Positions 56,426 through 64,000 of a stretch of 64,000 nt of DNA are shown here, piece after piece; within the stretch, counting starts at the first letter, position 1, and every line of letters starts with the position of its first letter. The position numbers were made by a program, and so were the translations under genes. The notes under the pieces are model-generated. The model was not told the DNA's origin, searched no databases, and saw only the letters and a program-made list of their open reading frames with translations. Origin of the DNA: Strix aluco (Eukaryota > Chordata > Aves > Strigiformes > Strigidae). The DNA is taken from contig NC_133942.1 of NCBI RefSeq assembly GCF_031877795.1, positions 4,030,001 to 4,094,000 on the forward strand, read 5' to 3'.

Positions 56426-59400
56426 TTGGGATGACTTCTTTTAGACTTGACTTAAGAGGGGTTTACCTCTCTTCCCAGAGGGACTGGGACTGGAAACATT
56501 TCTTGTGCAAATGCTAGAAGAATATCAACTGTGTGACTCATGTAACCCCTAAAGGGATCCTTGGAAAAGAAGAAAAAAAAATCCTAAATATGAGCAAAGC
56601 GCACCATGACAATAGTAATACGCAGCGTGTGATCCAAGTACTGTGCACTTTGGAGGAAGATGCACAGTGGGCGAGTGCTGTGTAGAGGTGCTGAAGATGG
56701 ATTGTGATCACAGCGTTCCTTAAAGCCTCTTTTGATAAGACAGTGAGAGTTCAAAATCTCACTTTTAAATATTTATCATAACTATTTAATCAAGGCGGAT
56801 GCTCCGTTTCGGTGGCCCTCTCTGAAGACGTGACACCCAAACTGTTACTCAGCACTGTTTTGTTGGGTACCCTCTGCTCTTGTTTCAGAGGAAGCTGAAA
56901 AGGAAGCTCCATTTCTTTGCAGTAAAAAAAGAGTAAAAAGCAGATGTTTCACGTTAAGACGTGTGCTTGTTTTTCCCAGAGCTACATGCTATCTTTCTTC
57001 CAGGCTACTGTTTCTTGCAGTTTCTGCAGCTGTTGAGGGGGGGAAAGGTTAAATCATCTGGAAATGAAAAGTAAAATACTCCTTGGGTGGGCTTTCCCAG
57101 TTTGAGTTTCAAGCTTTGGAGGCTGTATCAAAGAGGTCAGGGTTTCAGGAGCGGAGGCTAGCATCAAAAAGATAAAATATAGTTATCTTTGTGAGCATCC
57201 TTGGCGGGGCCGTAACATCTCTGTGCACTCAGGCTTGAGATGTCATTGAACCACATAATATTGAATGATTGCTTGCTGCTGGAAACATGTAGTCTAGCTC
57301 CATGTTTGAAATACCTCAAGTAAGTATAGACAGTGAAAACTTCAGATATCATGAAATTTAATCTAGAGTAAGCAGGACTCTGTTCTGGATGAGTCAAAAG
57401 ACTTGAATTTCATTTCATGATATTAATGTGTTGCGAGTAGACTATCTGAACTTGCCTGCGTGTTTTCTCTAAATTTTGTAGTCTCTTTGTGTTATTTGAG
57501 ACACTGTTCTGTTCCCTTTCATCACAAAGATCGTTGGCATCAGTTTTGAAGTCTTCAATATTTTGCTGTTAACAAAATGTAGGCTTCCTGTTATGCATTA
57601 GAAGTACATGCGGGTTTCAGCAGCTTTCTGGGAATACCAAACCTTCACACACGCTGAGATCGCAGTCAGGCACACCGCTAGATAACTCAAAAAATGCTGT
57701 TTGCTGGCTTACTTTTGTAAATGCAAAATTGAGATCTAGACCTGCTTGCAGCATTCTCTTGCTACATTTGAAATGTGTGGGCTACTCATGAGTTAAGGGA
57801 ATTGAGAGATGTCAAATGGTTTTTGCAAGCAGCAGTACTTTTTTGTGGTTGTGTTTTTTTTTACCTAGGTGTCAGACGATAAATAGTGTTCTGAGCAGTG
57901 CCCAAGTACAGTGTCAGAATAAAAGCTGACTCTCTTTATCTCCAGTTGAGCAGAATGAATGTAGATGTCAGCTTTGGGGTGTATTCAGGGAGAGATTCGC
58001 AAATGACGGAGTCCAAGCGGGAGCTTTGCTTCTAGTGCAGTTGTTAAGGCATTCAGCTTCCTGTCCAACTCTCTCCCAGGTGTTGAATGTATTTGTTTTT
58101 GTCAAAAAGACAGCAAAATCTACCCAGCAAGGTATGACTTTTCCCCATTTGACACTGCTACTTTCCATGTTTTGAGGGCAGGCAGCCTTAATGTGTAGTT
58201 CAGGTTCTTTCTGCTTCACTGCTGCTCTGCTGTCCACTAGACATAGGTTTTAATACCTCCTGATAACTGGCAAATAATACTGCTTATTTATTCACAGCTG
58301 ATTGCCACATAATGCTGCTTATTTAGTCTGTGCAATCAAAGTTAGTCTCTTACTCTTTCCTTTCTGACAAGAAGTGGTTATTTATATCTAGCTAACATTA
58401 AGGGGTCAGCAGTGGGTTAGGTCAGGCTAACAAAATCATCAGTGGTGGATGTGGGAAAAGGGTCCACTACTTCTGCTGTGAGATTCAGGGAGGATCAGGT
58501 GGAGCTAACAGCTCGGGTTCCAAAGAAGCAGGAGGATGTTTTTCAGGCAGTGAATAGTAGACTTGTTGAACTAGCCAAGGGCTATTGTGGCTACAAAAAG
58601 TTTGGGTGAGTTTGGAGAGGAACTGGACATCCTTGTGAAGAGGCTGCACTGAATATTCCTGAACACCCAGAAGCCCAAACTGACTTGGGAAGGCCCGCAA
58701 GTAAAACCCACTGGAGGTAGAAAAGTGCATGGAGAAGTTATGTATGCTTACCCTCTTCTTTCCCTTTCCCAGACATCAGCTTGTGGCTGCTATTTCAAGC
58801 TGGAGGTTAAGCTAGATGGGTCATATTCTTCGGTTGACCTCTTTGGCTCTCGGAGAACACGGCTTTAGGTGTTTTGCTGCTGTCCTTTGAGTGGTATCTG
58901 TTAATGATTTCTGTAAGCAACCAGAGCAGTAGGTGGATGGAGATGCAGGTGCTGTGTTCTAGCTGCTCTTGTCTGATTGAACTTAAACACAGGGACTCAC
59001 TCCTTCCTCTTACTTCCATAAAACTTGCAGCTTAAGTTCTCTGGACTTCCTGAACTGTCATACTGGTATCTCACTGAACGTACTACCTGGGGAGTCTCTC
59101 AAAATGTTACTACCTCTTGAAATTTTGAAACTGTCTTAATATTTCGGGGTTTGGTTTTGCTGTTCAAAGTGTTCCAGGTTTTCTTTTCATAGCTCTGGCT
59201 AAAGGTCTGTGTGAGAGGAGAACAAAATACTGAGCTGTGAAATGAAACTGATGAACATGGTGTTTACCCTGAGATTGCATGCTTCTGTCCTTCAGAAAAA
59301 TGATGCCCCCTAAGAGGGAACGCAAGCTTTTTTCTAGACAAGGCTTTTGAATGCTTATGTATTTGACTTGAAACAGAAATATGTTTAAAGTTTTATGCCA

Positions 59401-62400
59401 AAACTGGCACTGTTGAGGCTTCCTGAATAGGCTTTCCTGCACAATAGAAACGGTCTACAGAGACCTTATTTTTTCCATACGGGTGTGGAATGCTTTGGTT
59501 GAAAACCTACTCGCCTGAACGTACACTGATCCAGGACTGATGGGTTGCTTTTCCAATAAGGCACTTGTTTCTGGAAACTACACATTCTGTGCACTGCTAA
59601 GCAAAGTTCTTGTTGCTTGAGCTCGACGTGAGTGCTGGAGCATTGTGTTTGCTCTTGAGGTTTTGTTCCATCATCTAATGCTGTTGGGAGCTGTCTTACC
59701 TTTTTTGTCATGCTGAACGGTCTGAAGACTTTGAAGTAGGGCAGTGTCCATTAGGTTGGAATTTTAATATTGTTCCCGTGCTTTAATTTGTTAAGACTGT
59801 AAATACCTCAAGCCCACAGGTGACAAGCTTTTTTTAAGCACTACCCGGAGTTTTGTGCTGCTAACTGGTAACAAAATAATAATGAGCTGAAGTACAAAAG
59901 ATCCAAAAACTGTGTACCAGCTTCCTAAGAGAACTCATAAGGAATGGGTTTGTAGAGTCATCTTCCCTGCTGTGGCAGAAGCGATGCCCTCCTCTGGGAG
60001 CTGAAAAGTGTCTGTGGTATACCCCAAACTTTCAAGTGCTGCACCTCAGAAATTGTCTCTTGCTTCAGGCTGGCACAGATTTCCCCAGCCCCCAGTGGAT
60101 ATGAAAGACCTAGTTGTGTACTCTAAGGTAGCAAATATAATCTCTTCACAAACTGCCTTCAGGGACATTAGTTTTTACTCTGAAAAAGCTTCTCATCTGC
60201 TCCTTGCTTTGAAAAGTAATGCAGAAAAACATCTAGCAAGGCTAAAAGCTTCTGGTGTAGCCTTGTTCTCTCTCAGTGACAGTTGGAAGAGGTTTTGGGG
60301 GTCTGTGGGGCTTCTCCAGCCAATGTGATGGTGTTTATCTGAACTATCGTGGCCTCTGAGGGCTGAACAGAAATGCTGCTTGTTGGCAGTGTGCTGAGAG
60401 GAGGTGACTCTGCCGCGGTTATGTTGAGTGATGCAGAGGAGCATGTCCTGAATACAGGTGCGTGGGACCTGTGCCCAGCTCCACACCCCCAAATGCTTCA
60501 CGTCCTTCTGGTTTTGCGCACTCTGTAAAATAAATAACTCTTCTTCCTGCAGCAAGTCGTCCGGCAGGAAGCAGAGCATCCTCATCAAAGGATTCTACCT
60601 TACTTCTGTGTGGTCATACGAAGCCAAGGTCTATTAAGTTCAAGCTGAGATGTGTGTCTCCAAGCCTAAGGCCTAGCTAGTGCCATCAAGGAGATGTCAC
60701 AGGAAATGGGCTCAGTGTCTGGAGGTGCTAATTAAACACAAAAAAAGTTTAACTATCTGTCAAAAGCTAGAAAGGATCCCTCTTGCTGTTCATGGTTTCA
60801 GACTGTCTCTTTGATTGTCACTTTTCTTTCTGTAGCAGCTCTTTCAGCTGCCTTAGTCTTCCCTTCACAAAGGGACATGGTCCCCTGGGTTCTGCATAAT
60901 GTTAGGCTTTGGACAGCGAGGCTGTCTGGAAAAGGAAAGACTGGAGCTTGTCACCATGATAAACTAGTGTTCCAACCAGGTCATCCGCATAGTCTCACTT
61001 GTTAACCATTGCTTTTTGTTGCTGCGAGAGGTGGCTTTCTGTATCATGCCATGCTTGCAGCTAGATGAGGTTCCTGGCTTCTCAGCCGGGTTTAACGTGT
61101 GCTGCAGTCATGAGCTGAATCCTTTTGTTATTTTGGGCTCCTCTGTGCTTTGCTTAAGCCATTCTGCTACTGGGCAGGATTTCTGGGTGAGCCCAGCACC
61201 ATTGGTGTATGGTCAGGGAAAAGATGGAAACTGAGCTCTGCCTTTTGAACCTCAGGTGCTCTCAAGACACTGGAGTCCTATCTGTGTGAACATGGGGAGA
61301 CTTGTGTTTGCTGTGCTGCGGGTTGAAGGATCTGTTAGTAAATGTCTTGTTTGAGGTGGGGATGAGTTTTTGTCACTTGGCCTTGTCACTAGGTAGTGGC
61401 AGAGGCTGACCAGTGCAGAGGATTTTCTCATCTTACACTTTGACTCCTCCGTAATGTGCCTGTCATCTTGTTCTTCGAGCAGAACATGAATAATATCTAA
61501 CCCCTGATTTGAACCTGAACCTTAGGATAGCATGAGATGATTTATTTACTTTTATTCCTAAAGTAAATCATTGTACCATGGAGCGGGTTATAAATAGAAT
61601 CTTCTGTTTAGCTTCCTTGTCCAGAGTTGCCACCTCTTATAAAGGTTGGTGTTTATGTAAAGAAACTGAGGCAGTTTCTGACCAATGAACCCAATTTGGA
61701 ATTCTTACACACAACTTTTGTTTTTCCTTCTAAGTTTAACTGGGGCATGTTCAAAGTGTCAAAAGAGCAAGCCTCACTGGGTTAAAGGGTGTTCAGCACT
61801 TAAACATGTGGACTGTCATGTTAATGGGATACTTCTATTCTTTGCCCCAGAGTGCTTTTAGGGTTGTGATGTTAAGTAACTAAATAAAGCTGCAGTCCCT
61901 CTTTTCCTGTGAATATAGGTGCTTGTGTTTTCCCTTTCTTGTAGGGCTTAGTTTGGTACAAGTTTGGCTGGTTCTTCCTGGCTGCAGCCTTTGACCCGGT
62001 CAAATAACTTGGGACAACTTCAGCATCAAGTAGAACAAAAGCTTGCCTTAAATGCTTTGCAATAAACTTAGTATTGGGGGATATATTCAACTACCTAATG
62101 CCTTTTCATTTTAGAAGAATGGGTGTCACTCACCACTTGTATGCTGAAGCCACGGAGTGGTGGTGTGTGTTCCTCACCCCAATGGTTGGCTTCATTCAAG
62201 AATTGTTGCTGGATAATTGTAGACAAGGATTAATTAATGACAGCTGTTGTGAGCTTGTGGAGACTTCTGAAGTCTCATACAATGCCATTGAGCAATCCTC
62301 CTAGCTTCTTGAGGACAGAAATCATGAATGACTTTGGAAGAGCACGTATGTGACTTGGACTGGACGGACAACAAGCTTACGAAAGTACAGGGCAGAGGTA

Positions 62401-63543
62401 GACCAAATTCCTGCGTGCTTCAGTCAAAGCAGCGTCTCTTGGCAGCGCAGTGATGGTGACTTCATTCGATCTTGCACTTGATGTTGGAGAAAGCAAAAAT
62501 GCTCTCTGGTACAGGCTTTCCTTCTGTGGCCAGGCTACAGAGTGACCATTTTTCCCCCCATGCGCTGACAGAACAAGCAGTTTGACAGGTTAGTGTGGAC
62601 CCTTAAACTTCTAACCTTGCTGTAATAGTTAGGCAAATAAGGATAAAAGTGCTAGCTTAGGCATAGACTTTGAATGCCCATTAGACACTGGGGAGCCTGA
62701 TCGCTTATAGCCCCTGTCAGAGCATCACGTGTAAGGGAGGGTCTAATGTGGTTTTTCAGTGTGTCAGAAGAACCTGTCTTCTAGATGACAGGCAGAGCTT
62801 CTCAGAACCTAAAGTTGCTTTTTAAAGTTTTAATTTTTGTTAGAACAATGCATGTGTTTTCTTCTGAAGGAAGTTTAAATGCTCAAGTTTTGAATGCAAA
62901 ACAGAACAGTGTGTCTCTGGTCACCCTGGGCAGTTTTCCAGGAATAGTTTCATTTTGGTTTGACTTTCACATCCCTGTTCCAGCACATGCCCCCTCAGAA
63001 ATCCGTGTTTGGGCCCTGTGCTGCTCTATGGGCTGCGTGCTTTGGAGAGTGTTATTTAAGGGGCGAAAAAAGCACAAACCAAAAAAACCCTTGTGTTTAC
63101 TTCTGACCAAAGTGCCTGGAGCGTCCCAGGGGATGGAGCCAGCCCAGGGGATGCTGCGTCATGGGAGTTCAGGTTTGGGAACCTGTGGGGTTCCCCGAGG
63201 TGGGGAAACACTGATTACAAAAAACAAACCCCAAAGTTACTGAAGAACCAGAAACATCTATATTTTAAGAAAATGCTTAACACTTCAGATCTTCTGAACT
63301 AAAATTCATGTTATTGCATGGAAAGCTATTAGTTTGCCCTGACTAGGGGTAAGGAGAAATACTAGATTTTCCTATAAGAGAAGGTGTTTGGCTCAGTTTC
63401 ATCCACAGTATACTTGGAAGCTGGTATATTAAACCAAAAACTGCAAACAATGTTGTTTGGTTTTTTTTTTTTAGTAGAATAAAGCAAGATTAGAAGTTGC
63501 TGGTATGAACTGTTGCATTTCTAAAAATGTTGTTCTCTTCCAG

Positions 63544-63648
63544 ATTCGCTACAGATATGACTGGCTGGCTTCTCTGCTGCTCCTGTGCCCCAGCACTTGC
63601 TACCCCATGATTTCAGATAACAAACATAAGTGAGTTACAAAACGTGTG
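63544..63648 (+). other. CSNK1G1: Probable leader exon 2 of CSNK1G1
   Basis: A pyrimidine-rich acceptor (TTCTCTTCCAG) and a strong donor (GTGTG|GTGAGT) bound 105 bases. No frame is open through the exon, so if used it is 5' UTR. It contains two short upstream ORFs. The CSNK1G1 kinase start would then lie beyond 64000. The exon is supported by splice-site quality and position only. Confidence 0.45.
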
Positions 63649-64000
63649 GTGAGTATCACGTGCCTTTGATTTTTCTGGAGCATCTTAGCATGCAACTCAA
63701 ATATTCCTTCCTAAAAAAAACCAAAACAACCATATATAAGTGAAGATGCTATAAAATCCTGTAACTTATAACCAGGGTACGTGAAATATCTGTGAAGCCT
63801 GTGGAAGGATGCTTGAAGACCCAAATGAATAAGAATTGAATAAGTCTCCTTATTTCCATTTTTTTTTTTTCCTCTCAATTTTGTCAGCATTTTTCACCTG
63901 AAGGAACTTCTCTGGGAACCTGCATCCCTTATCTACTCTTCCTGGTTTTATTTTTAGAAATACACATGTTGAGCTGAGAGGTAGGTAGCTGCAATGCTGC
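63649..64000 (+). other. CSNK1G1: Start of the next probable CSNK1G1 intron
   Basis: Follows the leader-exon donor; no coding exon or repeat recognised before the window ends. Confidence 0.5.

Larger units (their letters stand above)
43000..63543 (+). other. CSNK1G1: Probable CSNK1G1 intron 1 (20.5 kb)
   Basis: Runs between the exon 1 donor and the next good exon. Apart from the repeats listed separately (46015-46095, 48662-49240, 49766-49790, 54180-54420, 56336-56425) I see no gene, RNA gene or clear coding exon on either strand. Open frames are all short and without family resemblance. Confidence 0.6.

Noticed and set aside
1-64000. CRISPR arrays, bacterial operons, tRNA or rRNA genes
   Set aside because: No regularly spaced repeats, no cloverleaf or rRNA signature, and the intron-exon structure is that of a vertebrate.

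Overview
The window reads as vertebrate nuclear DNA, most probably from a bird. Coding sequence is split into short exons with GT-AG borders, and three separate CpG islands mark gene starts. Most of the repeats are CR1 LINE fragments, several with the ATTCTGTGATTCT-type tail typical of avian CR1. Gene order (TRIP4, PCLAF, then the CSNK1G1 promoter) and the relative strands match human 15q22.31, from established knowledge of that locus. I cannot name the species.

Left half, minus strand: TRIP4 (activating signal cointegrator 1, ASC-1). Twelve coding exons can be placed between 28918 and 542. They join in one open frame of 561 codons plus one base, and carry the N-terminal region, the cysteine-rich zinc-binding region and the ASCH domain. 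The last ~20 codons (exon 13 in human) lie beyond base 1. Intron 11 is very large (645-16976) and holds two CR1 relics. The first exon sits in a CpG island at about 28540-29050, with a YY1-like site on the start codon.

Middle, 28919-32801: the spacer between two divergent promoters. It holds a CR1 on the plus strand, a probable endogenous retroviral solo LTR and a CR1 on the minus strand. At 32802 begins PCLAF (PAF15, a PCNA-associated factor), four exons encoding 109 residues, plus strand. Its promoter carries two opposed CCAAT boxes and an E2F-like site. A third, near-identical CR1 lies in PCLAF intron 3, so the PCLAF promoter and exons 1-3 sit between inverted CR1 arms. Two PCLAF motifs differ from human: the PIP box ends Phe-Leu instead of Phe-Phe, and the KEN degron position reads Gln-Glu-Asn.

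Right half, plus strand: after about 6.6 kb without a recognisable gene, a strong CpG island (42500-43420) marks the likely promoter and non-coding exon 1 of CSNK1G1, assigned by synteny only. A well-formed small exon at 63544-63648 with two overlapping upstream ORFs is probably its second leader exon; the kinase coding sequence would start beyond the window. The 20.5 kb between is intron with scattered CR1 fragments.

TRIP4 acts in transcription coactivation and the ASC-1 (ASCC) complex, PCLAF on the replication clamp, and CSNK1G1 is a membrane-associated kinase. They are neighbours by conserved synteny, not members of one pathway. I found no wholly new system. The most unusual items are the CR1 inverted pair around PCLAF, the altered PCLAF motifs and the uORF-bearing leader exon.
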